A DNA stretch of 22,131 nucleotides. Source: SIG710 sp045587665 (lineage in GTDB: Bacteria; Bacillota; Clostridia; Oscillospirales; CAG-272). The notes beneath the pieces were generated by a model. That model was not told the DNA's origin. It was given only the letters and a program-made list of their open reading frames with translations, and did not search any database. The position numbers were made by a program, and so were the translations under genes. Every line of letters starts with the position of its first letter. Position 1 is the stretch's first letter. Positions 1-9,527 of this stretch are shown in pieces. The DNA is taken from positions 1 through 22,131 of the forward strand of contig JAZNCT010000024.1 in NCBI GenBank assembly GCA_045587665.1. Direction: 5' to 3'.

Positions 1-2
1 GG

Positions 3-116
3 GTGCCGCTGGCAAATATTTTTTTCACGTGTGTGCTTTTTCCTGTGGTATTTTTCATTGGGGTTCTGCGAAAACGGAAAAGTAAGCGTAAAAAGAATAC
101 AATATCTGGTGGTTAA
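3..116 (+). CDS. C-terminal tail of a possible membrane- or sortase-anchored surface protein (5' end outside window)
   Basis: Plus-strand frame 3 is open from the window edge to a TAA at 114-116. Its 37 residues begin VPLANIFF, run through about 20 hydrophobic residues, and end in the basic cluster RKRKSKRKK before a short tail. Hydrophobic helix plus positive C-terminus is the layout that follows an LPXTG-type sorting signal or forms a single-pass membrane anchor. The LPXTG itself would lie just outside the window: the first two bases are GG, compatible with a preceding Gly codon, but this cannot be seen. The stretch replaces what should be polC sequence on the opposite strand. A chance open frame cannot be excluded because it is short. 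Confidence 0.35.
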   Translation: MPLANIFFTCVLFPVVFFIGVLRKRKSKRKKNTISGG

Positions 117-119
117 GAA

Positions 120-3100
120 TGACTTTTCTTCAAGATATTTGGCTATATAACCAAAGGCCGTTTTATCTGCAAGCGTTCCCAGAGTTCCTGCTCTAAACAC
201 GTTTTCTTTTCCGAAAAGCTCCTCGGTATATTTATGAACTCTTCCCTGCACCTCACCCGAAAAATTAAGGTCGATATCGGGGGATTTATCACCGTAAAAA
301 CCAAGAAATGTCTCAAATGGTATGTTGTGCCCGTCCCCAATAAGCTTTGTTCCGCACTTCGGGCAGTATGAATCGGGCAGGTCAAAGCCCGAACCGTACT
401 CACCATTGGTGAAAAACTGCGAATACTGACATTTGGGGCAATAATAGTGTGGCGGCAAGGAGTTTACCTCGGAGATACCTGCCATATTTGCAACAAAGGA
501 TGAACCGACAGAGCCTCTTGAGCCAACAAGATATCCCTGACTTTCGCTATACCAGACCAGCTTCTGCGCTATCATATAAAGCACAGCAAAGCCGTTTTTG
601 ATAATAGAGGTAAGCTCCTTATCAAGGCGCTCGCTGACGATAGGAGGCAGCGGATCACCGTACATCTTTTTTGCCCTCTCCCAGCACATATTCTGAAGGT
701 CCTCTTCAGCCCCCTCAAGCTTTGGGGTATATGTTCCCTTTGGAATTGGGCGGACATCCTCTATCATATCGGCTATCATATTTGTGTTTTCAACAACCAC
801 TTCAAATGCCTTTTCTTCTCCAAGATATGAGAACTCCTCAAGCATCTCATCGGTGGTTCGCATATAAAGGCCTACGTCCTTGTCAGCATCGCTGAATTTA
901 AGGGTAGTCAGCAGGATCTTTCGGCTGATCTCGTCCTCTTTGTTCATAAAGTGTGCATCACAGGTTGCGCAAACAGGCTTGTTATATTTTTCGCCCAGCT
1001 CAACTATAGTGCGGTTAAGATTTCTCAAAGCTTCCTCATCTTTGGCCTTGCCCTCTGCAATAAGGAATCGGTTATTGCATATCGGCTGGATCTCAAGATA
1101 ATCATAAAAGCTGATTATATCTGCAATATCATCCTCAGAAGCCCCTTCAAGAATAGCCTTCACAAGCTCTCCTGCTTCGCACGCAGAGCCTATTATCAGT
1201 CCTTCCCGATGCTTCATCAGCTCGCTCTTTGGTATTCTCGGATGTCTTTTGAAATATTTAATATAACTGCTGCTGATAAGCTCATAAAGATTGCGAAGTC
1301 CTGTGAGATTTTTAACCAGAATTATCTGATGATATGTAGGGAGCTGAAGCGGATCTGTGTTTCCCTTCATCTCATTATCGAGATCCGCAAACCCCTGCCA
1401 ACCAAATTTTTCCATTTTATCGCACATTGCAAAATAAATATATGCAAGCATTTCCGCATCGTCAGAAGCTCTGTGGTGATTGAAATCCCCAAGGTGATAA
1501 TATGAAGCAAGGGTATTAAGCTTATGATTCTTAATATCGGTATTTATAAACCGCGATATGACCAGGGTGTCAACATAGGGATTTTCAAACTTCATACCGT
1601 TTTCTTCGGCATAGTGGCGGATAAAGCCGGTATCAAAGCTTGCGTTGTGGGCAATAAGCAGATCGCCACCCGCAAAATCGAAAAAACTTTTTATCGCCTC
1701 GCCTGCTTTTGGTGCGCCATTTACCATTTCGTCTGTAATACCCGTAAGCTTCACAACCTCTTCGGGAATAGGACGCTCCGGGTCTACAAAGGTGTTAAAA
1801 CGGTCTATAACCTCTCCTGCCTTTATTTTAACAGCACCTATCTCGGTTATTCCGCAGTTAAGGAAGGAGAGGCCCGTTGTTTCTATATCAAAAACAACTA
1901 TCTCGTCCTCAAAGCTTCCCGAATATGAAGTACCAAGGCCGTGGCCCCCTTTTGCATCGTTAACAAAATAAGCTTCAAGACCATAAATAACCTTTTGATC
2001 TATGTCCTCAGAGCAAAGCATTGCATCGGGAAAGGCCTGTACATTTCCGTGGTCTGTTATGGCAATAGCCTTATGACCCCAGCGTTTTGCCATTTTCACC
2101 ACATCTGCCGCAGGCGTGATAGCATCCATTGTTGACATATTGGTATGCAGATGAAGCTCAACTCGCTTCTTTTCGGCATTATCCATTCTCTGCAGTTTTT
2201 TCACACTTGCTGCATTTTGAAGCTCAATAACAAGATCACTGACAGGCTTCTCTTTTGATTTATAGCCCATAAATGGCAAGCCCTGCCCCTGCACAGCTCT
2301 TCCGCTTATGGCAAGCACAGAACCGGGTCCAAAGGTCTTTTTAAGCTTCTTGTTTTCTTCTTCGGGAACATTGCATTTAAAAACGTCGATAGAAGAATAG
2401 CCATCAAAAACGCCAAAAATAACGTCATAGTGATCCTGGCTGTTTCTTGTTGTCTCACTGCTGTATGAAAAGACCTGACCTATTATAGTTGCCTTTGGCA
2501 TTGGGCTCTTTATCTGACCGGTTCCTATAGGCTTTATTTCAAAAGGATCTCCCCAAACAGTCTCACACTCGGAAATATCATAAGAGCAGTGACCGATCTT
2601 AATAATATCCCCTTCTGTTCTCGGAATTGGGTCTATGCCCGAATAGAGCGAATCCACCTTTGAAGAGGTTATCTGCTCTGCTGTTTCGGCAGAGGGTATA
2701 TTTTCGCTTCCAAATCCGCCCATAGCCATACGAGCCGCTCTTGCCTCATATCTTTTCTGATATTCTTCCAGCCTTTTTTCTGCAGGGTTTATAACATTCA
2801 TATAGTTGGCTGAATTTTTAAGGTGGACTCTGTATGTAAGTCCAAATTCGCTTTTGATTATGCTCTCTATCAGCCTTGGAGTTTTGGCGTCAATAACAAA
2901 AGAAACTCCGTCGGGTGAAAAAGGGATAGAGATAGTTATCTCATTTCCCTCAATATTACTTTCATAATCGCCGAAAAATCCTCTGGCAACTGTACCCACA
3001 CGTTCTGTTTCCATAAGGATCTGTGGTAGATATGCGGGGCTGAAAAATTCGCTTTTATATATAGGCAAAAGGCGAACAGATGAGAGCTGATAGGCTTCTC

Positions 3101-3287
3101 TTATCTCCTCTTCAATGCGATATAAAACCCTTTTATCTATTATTTTCGGAAAGTGTGCCTTGATCTCAAGCATCTTGGCATCCTTATCAGCACGCACTGT
3201 TATATCATAAGCCTCAAGGAGCAAAGCTCTGCTCCTTTCATCCGGCTCATAACGTCTGAGTATTTCCGTCAGTTTTCTTTCAGCCAT
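120..3287 (-). CDS. polC: DNA polymerase III PolC-type alpha subunit, 3' end missing
   Basis: This is the replicative polymerase of Firmicutes, carrying its own proofreading exonuclease. I translated about 1056 residues from the ATG at 3287, which follows an AAAGGAAAG ribosome site 15 nt after ispG. Visible in order: an N-terminal region with an OB-like segment at about 255-345; the first PHP half with HLH at 379-381; a DEDDh exonuclease inserted in PHP with DIETTGL at 467, HNASFD at about 550 and HRASDD at about 604; the rest of PHP; and the start of the palm with GSRGSVGSS at about 919 and the catalytic PDIDLNF (Asp1004, Asp1006). The match ends after ADKTAFGYIAKYLEEK. The expected GVKRTTGQHPGG motif and the last 380 or so residues of a usual 1440-residue PolC are absent. 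The frame stays open to base 1, but residues past about 1056 are not PolC-like (see the junction finding). Confidence 0.95.
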
Positions 3288-3302
3288 TTTGTCTTTCCTT
3301 TA

Positions 3303-4382
3303 TTATTTGAATTTCTTGACCTCCGAGATAAGTCTTTCTATTATAGAATCCTCAGAGATCTTTTCTATTATCTCACCGTGGGAAATAAGAACCGCTTCTC
3401 CCTTTCCGCCGGCAATGCCAATGTCAGCCTCTCTTGCCTCACCCGGACCGTTCACCACACAGCCCATAAGAGCAACCTTTATCGGAATGTCCATAAGTTG
3501 CTCTCGTTTTGCCGCATCTTCAAAGCGCTTTAAAAGTGAGATAAGGTCTATTTTTGTCCGGCCGCAAGTGGGACAGCTGACTATATTAAGACCGCTCTGC
3601 CCTTCAATTCCAACAGCAGAAAGTATCTTTTTTGCCGCTTCTATCTCAAGGCAAGGGTCTGTGGTCAGCGAAATGCGCAGAGTGTCGCCAATGCCGTCGC
3701 AAAGCAGTGCACCAACGCCAACAGCACTTTTAACAAGTCCCATTTCAGCACCTCCTGCTTCTGTTACACCGATGTGAAGCGGATAATCGCACATATCGCT
3801 TACTATCCTGTTTGCAGCTATCATATCGGGTGCGCTTGATGCCTTTATAGAGATTACAGTGTGGTAAAAATCAAATTTTTCAAGCAGAGAGGCGTGATAC
3901 ATTGCACTTTCAGCAAGAGCGGCAGGGGTTGGACCGCCGTGCTTCTCGATAAGATGCTTTTCAAGGGATCCACTGTTCACTCCGATTCTTATCGGTATAT
4001 TTCTTTGGCGGCAAGCATCGGCAACAGCCTTTACGTTTTCATCCCCGCCAATGTTTCCGGGGTTTATCCTGATCTTATCTATGCCATATTCAGCACATTT
4101 CAGCGCAATTCTGTGGTCAAAATGGATATCAGCGACTATCGGAATGGAAACATCCGATTCCTTTAGTTTTTTTACCGTTTCGGCGGCATCAATATCCGGC
4201 ACAGTGATGCGGACTATATCACAGCCTGCGCCCTGCAAAGCCAAGATCTGCTCTCTCGTTGCCTCAAAATCGTGGGGATCAGTGTTTGTCATCGACTGTA
4301 TGGCAATTTTATGCCTTCCGCCAATTCCAACACCGCCGGCAAATATTTCTCTTTTCTTTTTTCTTATGTCGTTATAAATCAT
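3303..4382 (-). CDS. ispG: 4-hydroxy-3-methylbut-2-enyl diphosphate synthase (flavodoxin/ferredoxin), IspG
   Basis: Cytosolic [4Fe-4S] enzyme of the MEP pathway that converts methylerythritol cyclodiphosphate to HMBPP. It has 359 residues, the usual length of the short bacterial form. The N-terminus has the TIM-barrel start (GVGIGGRHKIAIQSMTNTDP). The C-terminal cluster domain has SCPTCGR with Cys270 and Cys273, and MGCVVNGPGE with the third Cys at about 308. Its ATG overlaps the rseP stop (ATGA, 4379-4382), so translational coupling is likely. polC follows 15 nt downstream. Placement beside dxr puts two MEP enzymes in the same operon. Confidence 0.97.
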   Translation of the reverse strand: MIYNDIRKKKREIFAGGVGIGGRHKIAIQSMTNTDPHDFEATREQILALQGAGCDIVRITVPDIDAAETVKKLKESDVSIPIVADIHFDHRIALKCAEYGIDKIRINPGNIGGDENVKAVADACRQRNIPIRIGVNSGSLEKHLIEKHGGPTPAALAESAMYHASLLEKFDFYHTVISIKASSAPDMIAANRIVSDMCDYPLHIGVTEAGGAEMGLVKSAVGVGALLCDGIGDTLRISLTTDPCLEIEAAKKILSAVGIEGQSGLNIVSCPTCGRTKIDLISLLKRFEDAAKREQLMDIPIKVALMGCVVNGPGEAREADIGIAGGKGEAVLISHGEIIEKISEDSIIERLISEVKKFK

Positions 4383-5410
4383 ATCAGACCAATAATATCC
4401 TTAAAAGTTATAAATATCATAAATGCAAATAGAATCATAAGACCCGCAAAGTTGATATATCCTTCAACTTCCTTCTTTATAGGCTTGCGCCTGATAAGCT
4501 CGATGAGAAGAAATACAAATCTGCCTCCGTCAAGCGCGGGAAACGGCAGTAGATTCATAACTCCCAAATTCATAGTTATCACAACTACAAGATAGAAAAA
4601 AGTGCTGCCGCCTGTTTTTGCCGCATCTCCAATTGCACTCGTTGCTCCAACAGGACCGGACACCGCCTCCATACCGTATTTACCGGTGAAAAGGTCTATT
4701 ATGGAGTCGGCTACCATTTTAACCGTTGAAACAGATCTGAAAAATGCGTGCTTCATTAGATTTGGAAATGTGGGTTTTTCGGAATAAACATAAAAATCCA
4801 CAGTTCCAAATGTATATCCTGCCTCTGTATCATTGCCAAAAGCAACATTTTCTATGAGCAGCTCTTTGCCTTCTCTTATAACGGTGAGATCAAGAGGCTT
4901 TGCACCCTTGTGCATTATTTCATATATAAGCTCGTTTCCCGTATGAACGCTTATGTTTTCAACCCTTGTTATCCTGTCACCAACCTGTAAAGCTGAGCTG
5001 CTGATAGCATTTTCTCTGAATTCGGCAACAGTGTTTGATGCAAGAGATCTGGTAACAAATACAATGATAAACATGATAAGAATACCCAGCAGAATATTCA
5101 TAACAGCACCTGCAACCGTTATAATGATCCTCTTCCAAACAGCCTTGTTGCTAAATGCGTTTACATCCTGAGAAGCTTCATCCTCCCCCTCCATACTGAC
5201 GTATCCGCCAATGGGCAGAAGACGAAGTGAATATGCTGTTGCATTTTTTTCTGAGACCCTTGAAACTATCTTTGGTCCCATGCCAATGGAAAACTCTTTT
5301 ATTGTAACTCCAAAAAGCCTTGCCGTAATAAAATGACCGAATTCATGAATAAATATCAAGCATCCAAAAACAAGCAATGCCAGCGGTATATACCAAAAAA
5401 TGAAGATCAC
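4379..5410 (-). CDS. rseP: RseP/RasP-type site-2 zinc metalloprotease
   Basis: Intramembrane protease of the site-2 family. In relatives it cleaves membrane-bound anti-sigma factors and remnant signal peptides. It has 343 residues. The first membrane helix holds the zinc motif HEFGH (His22, Glu23, His26). A PDZ-like segment lies at about 110-195. The last part has GPVGATSAIG and the third zinc-ligand motif PFPALDGGRF, with a final hydrophobic helix. The start is GTG at 5410, overlapping the dxr TGA by four bases (GTGA); the AAGGA upstream is unusually close, consistent with coupled reinitiation from dxr. The stop overlaps ispG. The position between dxr and ispG is the standard clostridial arrangement. 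Confidence 0.95.
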   Translation of the reverse strand: MIFIFWYIPLALLVFGCLIFIHEFGHFITARLFGVTIKEFSIGMGPKIVSRVSEKNATAYSLRLLPIGGYVSMEGEDEASQDVNAFSNKAVWKRIIITVAGAVMNILLGILIMFIIVFVTRSLASNTVAEFRENAISSSALQVGDRITRVENISVHTGNELIYEIMHKGAKPLDLTVIREGKELLIENVAFGNDTEAGYTFGTVDFYVYSEKPTFPNLMKHAFFRSVSTVKMVADSIIDLFTGKYGMEAVSGPVGATSAIGDAAKTGGSTFFYLVVVITMNLGVMNLLPFPALDGGRFVFLLIELIRRKPIKKEVEGYINFAGLMILFAFMIFITFKDIIGLI

Positions 5411-6576
5411 TTCCTTTTCATCAAACTAATCTGCCGAGCGGCTTCCTCTCTCGCCTCTCTGTCAGCCATAAGAATACCCTCAAGATCGTGTATTTCCTTT
5501 TTGCACTCAAGTGCGACGAACACCTCTGAAACGCAATCAAAAATATCGGTAAATGTGATCTGCTCTGAAAGAAATGCCGAAACCGCTATCTCATTTGCGG
5601 CATTGAGCACCGCCCCCATTGCACCGCCAAGACTGAGAGCTTTCAGCGCAAGTCCAAGCAGAACAAATGTATCGGTGTCCGGCTTTCCAAAGCTGATTTT
5701 GCCAAGCTTTGCAAAATCAAGCTCATCTATAACAGCGATATTTCTCACAGGGTATGATAGCGCATACTGCACGCAGAGCCGCATATCGGGAACACTGAGC
5801 TGAGCAATAACGCTGTTATCAATATATTCCACCATAGAATGAATTATACTCTCCCTCTGAACCACAACGTCTATCTTATCTGCAGTAACTCCAAAAAGAT
5901 GAGCCGCCTCAATGACCTCAAAGCCCTTGTTCATCATTGTGGCACTGTCTATGGTTATTTTTTGTCCCATGCTCCAGGTGGGATGAGCAAGAGCGTCAGC
6001 CGGAGTTATTTCAAGTAGCTCCTCACGTTTTTTACCATAAAAAGGCCCTCCCGATGCAGTTAATATCAGCTTTTTAACATCTTCCCCTCTGCCTGCCGTA
6101 AGGCACTGGTGTATAGCACAGTGCTCACTGTCAACAGGAAGAATATCGACGCCCTTTTCTTTTGCCAGCCCCATAGCGATCTCGCCGGCAACAACGAGAG
6201 ATTCTTTATTTGCAAGGGCAAGTCTCTTGCCGCTTTCAAGAGCTGAGATAGTGGGCATAAGTCCTGCCTCACCTATAATAGAATTGATAGCCGTGTCAGC
6301 ATCACATTCTCTTATCATCTGGTTTATGCCTTCAGCACCCGAAAATACCTTTACATTGGTATCTGCAAGTCTTATCTTAAGGTCTGCCGCCGCTTTTTCG
6401 GAAGCCATAGCGCAAGCATCACAAGAAAAAAGGCGCACCTGCTCTTCAACGGCGTTTACATCTTTGTTTGCACTGACAGCCCTTACTCTATGTCCTTCTT
6501 TTTTTGCAACATCAAGGGCCTGTGTTCCTACCGAGCCTGTTGAGCCGAGAACTATAATCGAACGTGAATTATCCAT
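5407..6576 (-). CDS. dxr: 1-deoxy-D-xylulose 5-phosphate reductoisomerase
   Basis: Second step of the MEP isoprenoid pathway: NADPH-dependent rearrangement and reduction of DXP to MEP. It has 389 residues, the normal length. The N-terminal Rossmann motif LGSTGSVGTQALDV binds NADPH. The metal and substrate motif VDSEHCAIHQCL carries the conserved Asp and Glu ligands, and ASGGPFYG follows. The NKGFEVIEAAHLFG helix and the C-terminal helical domain (AANEIAVSAF) are both present. The ATG at 6576 lies 8 nt after the cdsA stop. The end overlaps rseP by four bases. Nothing suggests a defect. Confidence 0.97.
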   Translation of the reverse strand: MDNSRSIIVLGSTGSVGTQALDVAKKEGHRVRAVSANKDVNAVEEQVRLFSCDACAMASEKAAADLKIRLADTNVKVFSGAEGINQMIRECDADTAINSIIGEAGLMPTISALESGKRLALANKESLVVAGEIAMGLAKEKGVDILPVDSEHCAIHQCLTAGRGEDVKKLILTASGGPFYGKKREELLEITPADALAHPTWSMGQKITIDSATMMNKGFEVIEAAHLFGVTADKIDVVVQRESIIHSMVEYIDNSVIAQLSVPDMRLCVQYALSYPVRNIAVIDELDFAKLGKISFGKPDTDTFVLLGLALKALSLGGAMGAVLNAANEIAVSAFLSEQITFTDIFDCVSEVFVALECKKEIHDLEGILMADREAREEAARQISLMKRK

Positions 6577-6584
6577 TATCCACC

Positions 6585-7409
6585 TCAGAAAATATTATAA
6601 GTATAAACCAAAACCATAAGCACCGAAGCAACCGCAAGAACGCTGTCAAAGCGATCAAGAACTCCTCCGTGCCCCGGGAAAAGTGCCCCATAATCCTTAA
6701 TTCCGTATTCGCGCTTTATAAGCGATGCCGAAAGATCTCCTATCTGAGAAACCACGCTTATTATAACGCCGAACACAGCAAGTGCTATCACATTTATTTC
6801 GATATCAAAGATATTTGTTACAATAAGTCCGTAAATAACATAGCCAAGTGAGCAGAAAACTATGCCGCCAATGCTGCCCTCAACAGTCTTTTTGGGAGAA
6901 ACATCGGGTATGAGCTTGTGCTTTCCAAATGCCATACCACAAAAATATGCAAAGATATCGGTCATCCATGCGCCAATAAAGGTAAGCAGGAATATATACG
7001 TGCCAACATCCTTATAGTCTCGGAGAAGAACGATAGAGCTAAAGCCTGTGTTGATATAAAGGCAAACGGCAAAAACCGTCATAACCGTCTCCACCTTGAT
7101 TTTTCCGTGTGAAAAGACACAAACAGCCAGCAGATACATCATAAAAACGATGTGGGCAAATATAGCAGTCTTAAGGGGCATTCCCTCTCCGCCACCAAGA
7201 CGCATAAGGATCGGCATTGCCGCCGCAATTATATACTGTGGAATGGCTATCACATAATTCTGGTTCACCTTGATGCAGCGCATAAGCTCAAAGCATCCAA
7301 TTACAGATACAAGAGACATTGCGAGTACAAAAAGATATGTATTCGAATACCATAAAATCGGTATAAGAACTGCAACGCCGACAACTGATGTGATAATTCT
7401 TTTTAACAT
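6585..7409 (-). CDS. cdsA: Phosphatidate cytidylyltransferase (CDP-diglyceride synthase)
   Basis: Integral membrane enzyme that makes CDP-diacylglycerol from phosphatidic acid and CTP, the branch point for phospholipids. From the ATG at 7409 the protein has 274 residues and starts MLKRIITSVVG. It has about eight hydrophobic segments. Near the C-terminus is the family signature: SLIKREYGIKDYGALFPGHG, then GVLDRFDS. The frame extends upstream to 7463, but those codons lie inside uppS. The AAGGTT about 9 nt before 7409 and the usual length favour the inner start. It sits 10 nt after uppS, a pairing conserved widely in bacteria. Confidence 0.95.
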   Translation of the reverse strand: MLKRIITSVVGVAVLIPILWYSNTYLFVLAMSLVSVIGCFELMRCIKVNQNYVIAIPQYIIAAAMPILMRLGGGEGMPLKTAIFAHIVFMMYLLAVCVFSHGKIKVETVMTVFAVCLYINTGFSSIVLLRDYKDVGTYIFLLTFIGAWMTDIFAYFCGMAFGKHKLIPDVSPKKTVEGSIGGIVFCSLGYVIYGLIVTNIFDIEINVIALAVFGVIISVVSQIGDLSASLIKREYGIKDYGALFPGHGGVLDRFDSVLAVASVLMVLVYTYNIF

Positions 7410-7419
7410 AATTATAACC

Positions 7420-8127
7420 TTAAACCTTACCGTATTTTCTTTTTCTTCTGTAAAACTCCGCAACTATTGCATCAACATCCTCCGGTGAGAGATCCGGCCA
7501 GAGCACATCTGTAAAATAAAGCTCTGAATATTGCGCCTGCCAAAGTAGAAAGTTTGACAGCCTGATGTCCCCACCAGTGCGCACTATAATATCGGGATCG
7601 GGACAATGGCACGTATAGAGTGCAGAGGAAATATCCTCCTCTGTGACCTGATTTTTCCCCATGGAGATAAGCTTGTTAAAAGCATTTGTCAGCTCTGCTC
7701 TTGCGCCGTAGTTAAGAGCAACATTGAGGAGAAGACCATTATCCTTAGAAATATTTTCAACATATTCTATCTTTTCTCTGAGAGCAGGCGGAAAAACGCT
7801 CATATCTCCAAGAAATTTATATTTGATATTATGGATCTTCATTTCCTCTTCACAGCTGTCAAGATATTCGGAAAGCAGATTCATTATAGTATCGACCTCA
7901 TTTTTCGGTCTACCCCAATTTTCTGTTGAAAAAGCATAAACCGTAACGGCTTTGATGCCTATATCGCCGCAATACTTGACGATCTTTTTAAAATTTGCAG
8001 CCCCGTGCTTATGGCCATACGGTCTTGGCATAAGACGCTTCTGCGCCCACCTGCCGTTGCCGTCCATAATAAAAGCAATGTGGCGCAGCTTTTCGTCAAC
8101 TATTATCTTTTCACCCTTTTCGCTCAT
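7420..8127 (-). CDS. uppS: Isoprenyl transferase, undecaprenyl diphosphate synthase
   Basis: Cis-prenyltransferase that extends farnesyl-PP with isopentenyl-PP to the C55 lipid carrier for peptidoglycan. It has 235 residues from the ATG at 8127. Key motifs: FIMDGNGRWA with catalytic Asp22, HKHGAANFKKIV, AFSTENWGRP, and the C-terminal RTGGDIRLSNFLLWQ and LWPDL. An earlier ATG at 8139 is in frame, but the GGAGAAGG that would serve as ribosome site lies within its first codons and is well spaced for 8127, so I chose the inner start. It uses the product of the MEP genes downstream in the same operon. Confidence 0.95.
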   Translation of the reverse strand: MSEKGEKIIVDEKLRHIAFIMDGNGRWAQKRLMPRPYGHKHGAANFKKIVKYCGDIGIKAVTVYAFSTENWGRPKNEVDTIMNLLSEYLDSCEEEMKIHNIKYKFLGDMSVFPPALREKIEYVENISKDNGLLLNVALNYGARAELTNAFNKLISMGKNQVTEEDISSALYTCHCPDPDIIVRTGGDIRLSNFLLWQAQYSELYFTDVLWPDLSPEDVDAIVAEFYRRKRKYGKV

Positions 8128-8155
8128 AGCCTTCTCCATTTATTAAAATACTATA

Positions 8156-8183
8156 GAACGGAGCAGGTCACCCTACCCCGTTC
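8156..8183 (-). other. 12-bp hairpin with GTGA tetraloop between frr and uppS
   Basis: On the minus strand GAACGGGGTAGG, loop GTGA, CCTGCTCCGTTC gives 12 continuous pairs (two G-T). The GTGA loop fits the GNRA class. The stem is followed by TATAGTATTTTAATAA, a weak T tract. This is the largest gap within the operon (66 nt). It could be a partial terminator that lowers downstream expression, or an RNA stability or processing element. Pairing is certain; role is inferred. Confidence 0.6.
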
Positions 8184-8193
8184 CAATATAAGA

Positions 8194-8748
8194 TCAGATA
8201 GCCATTATCTCCTTTTCCTTTGTGGAAACGATAGTGTCGATCATCTTTGTAAATTTATCTGTAGCATCCTGAACAGACTTTTCGGACGCCTTTTGCTCAT
8301 CCTCGGTCATACTTCCGTCCTTTTTCATATTCTTACATTCATCGTTTGCATCACGGCGAATGTTGCGAATAGCCACCTTACATTCCTCACCCATTTTCTG
8401 AACCTGCTTTGTCAGATCCTTTCTGCGCTCCTCAGTAAGCTGGGGGAACACAAGGCGAATGGTCTGACCGTCGTTTGAAGGTGTGATGCCCACGTCGCTT
8501 GTGAGAATGGCCTTTTCGATAGCCTTGAGTGTGCTTGCATCATAGGGCTTTATTGTGAGGGTCCTGGCATCGGCAACTCTGATATCAGCCATAGAGGAAA
8601 GGGGAGTTGGAGAGCCGTAATATTCAAATGAAACGCGGTCAAGAACTCTTGCGTTTGCCTGGCTCGCTCTGATCGAAGCCAGATTATATTCAAGAGAGTC
8701 GATAGATTTCTGCATCTTTGCTTCTATCTCTTTAACATTGATCTTCAT
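8194..8748 (-). CDS. frr: Ribosome recycling factor
   Basis: Releases post-termination ribosomes from mRNA together with EF-G. It has 184 residues from the ATG at 8748, close to the usual 185. Conserved features: the N-terminal helix (KMQKSIDSLEYNLASIRASQ AN region), ARVLDRVSFEYYGSPTPLSS, then TIKPYD, IRLVFPQLTEERRKDL and the long C-terminal three-helix bundle with RNIRRDAND. A TTG at 8766 is also in frame, but it would place the AAAGGAA ribosome site inside the gene. That site is about 8 nt before 8748, which decides the start. It lies 30 nt after pyrH, the canonical neighbour. Confidence 0.97.
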   Translation of the reverse strand: MKINVKEIEAKMQKSIDSLEYNLASIRASQANARVLDRVSFEYYGSPTPLSSMADIRVADARTLTIKPYDASTLKAIEKAILTSDVGITPSNDGQTIRLVFPQLTEERRKDLTKQVQKMGEECKVAIRNIRRDANDECKNMKKDGSMTEDEQKASEKSVQDATDKFTKMIDTIVSTKEKEIMAI

Positions 8749-8778
8749 AACATTTATTCCTTTCAATATATGTAAAAA

Positions 8779-9486
8779 TTATTTATGTATAACAGTTCCT
8801 ATCTTTTCGCCCATTATAACTCTATAGATATTTTCCGGGTCAGAAAGTGCAAATGCGTAAAGCTCTATATCATTTTCCATGCAGAATGTGGTTGCCGTCA
8901 TATCAAGGGCCTTCAGCTCGTTTGCAAGGATATCCTTATAGGTTATCTCATCAAGACGCTTTGCAGTGGGATCCTTTGCAGGATCTGCTGTGTAAACGCC
9001 GTCTATATTCTTTGCCATAAGCACTGCATCCGCCTCTATCTCAGCGGCTCTGAGCACTGCCGCCGTATCTGTTGAGAAGAATGGCGAACCAAGACCGCAG
9101 CCAAAAATAACAACATCTCCGTTTTCAAGATGTTTAATGGCATCTCTCGTTGTATAATGCTCGGTAAAGGTATCCATTTCAACGGCTGTCATAACGTGAG
9201 CACGAAGTCCCTTATGCTCAAAAGCATCCTGAAGAGCAAGGGCATTTATCGTTGTAGCCAGCATACCCATATGATCGGCTCTCACTCTATCCATATCCGT
9301 GCCCTGTCTGCCTCTCCAGATATTTCCTGCGCCAACTATAAGGGCAACCTCTATGCCGCTGTCACAGCATTTTTTTATAACATCAGAAACCTCAGAGAGA
9401 AATTCATGATTAAGAATTCCGTCCGAGCCCTTTGCAAGTGCCTCGCCCGAAAGCTTAAGAAGCACTCTTTTATATTTTGGTTCCAT
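8779..9486 (-). CDS. pyrH: Uridylate kinase (UMP kinase)
   Basis: Amino-acid-kinase-fold enzyme that phosphorylates UMP to UDP, a hexamer in relatives and allosterically controlled by GTP and UTP. It has 235 residues. Motifs: VLLKLSGEAL near the N-terminus for phosphate binding, VGAGNIWRGR, DRVRADHMGMLAT, the ATGNPF-equivalent FGCGLGSPFFSTDTAA, and LMAKNIDGVYTADP. The ATG at 9486 has a strong GGAGGT 8-9 nt upstream. It is the first gene of the housekeeping operon. The usual rpsB-tsf pair is absent upstream, and the gene has its own promoter. Confidence 0.97.
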   Translation of the reverse strand: MEPKYKRVLLKLSGEALAKGSDGILNHEFLSEVSDVIKKCCDSGIEVALIVGAGNIWRGRQGTDMDRVRADHMGMLATTINALALQDAFEHKGLRAHVMTAVEMDTFTEHYTTRDAIKHLENGDVVIFGCGLGSPFFSTDTAAVLRAAEIEADAVLMAKNIDGVYTADPAKDPTAKRLDEITYKDILANELKALDMTATTFCMENDIELYAFALSDPENIYRVIMGEKIGTVIHK

Positions 9487-9527
9487 TAAATACCAACCTC
9501 CGTAAAACAGCTTTTATACTCTGTTAT

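Noticed and set aside
1..118. Continuation of the polC reading frame to base 1
   Set aside because: The frame is open, but its 39 residues show no PolC similarity where highly conserved residues are expected; openness over 118 bases is unremarkable.
1..122. Intein or insertion element interrupting polC
   Set aside because: The residues after the break do not begin like an intein, and no terminal repeat, target duplication or transposase is visible; too little sequence to support it.
7410..7463. Upstream start for cdsA overlapping uppS
   Set aside because: The extension lies in uppS coding sequence and lacks family similarity; the inner ATG has a ribosome site and normal length.
8749..8766. 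TTG start for frr giving a 190-residue product
   Set aside because: It would place the ribosome binding site inside the gene; the ATG at 8748 gives the family length.
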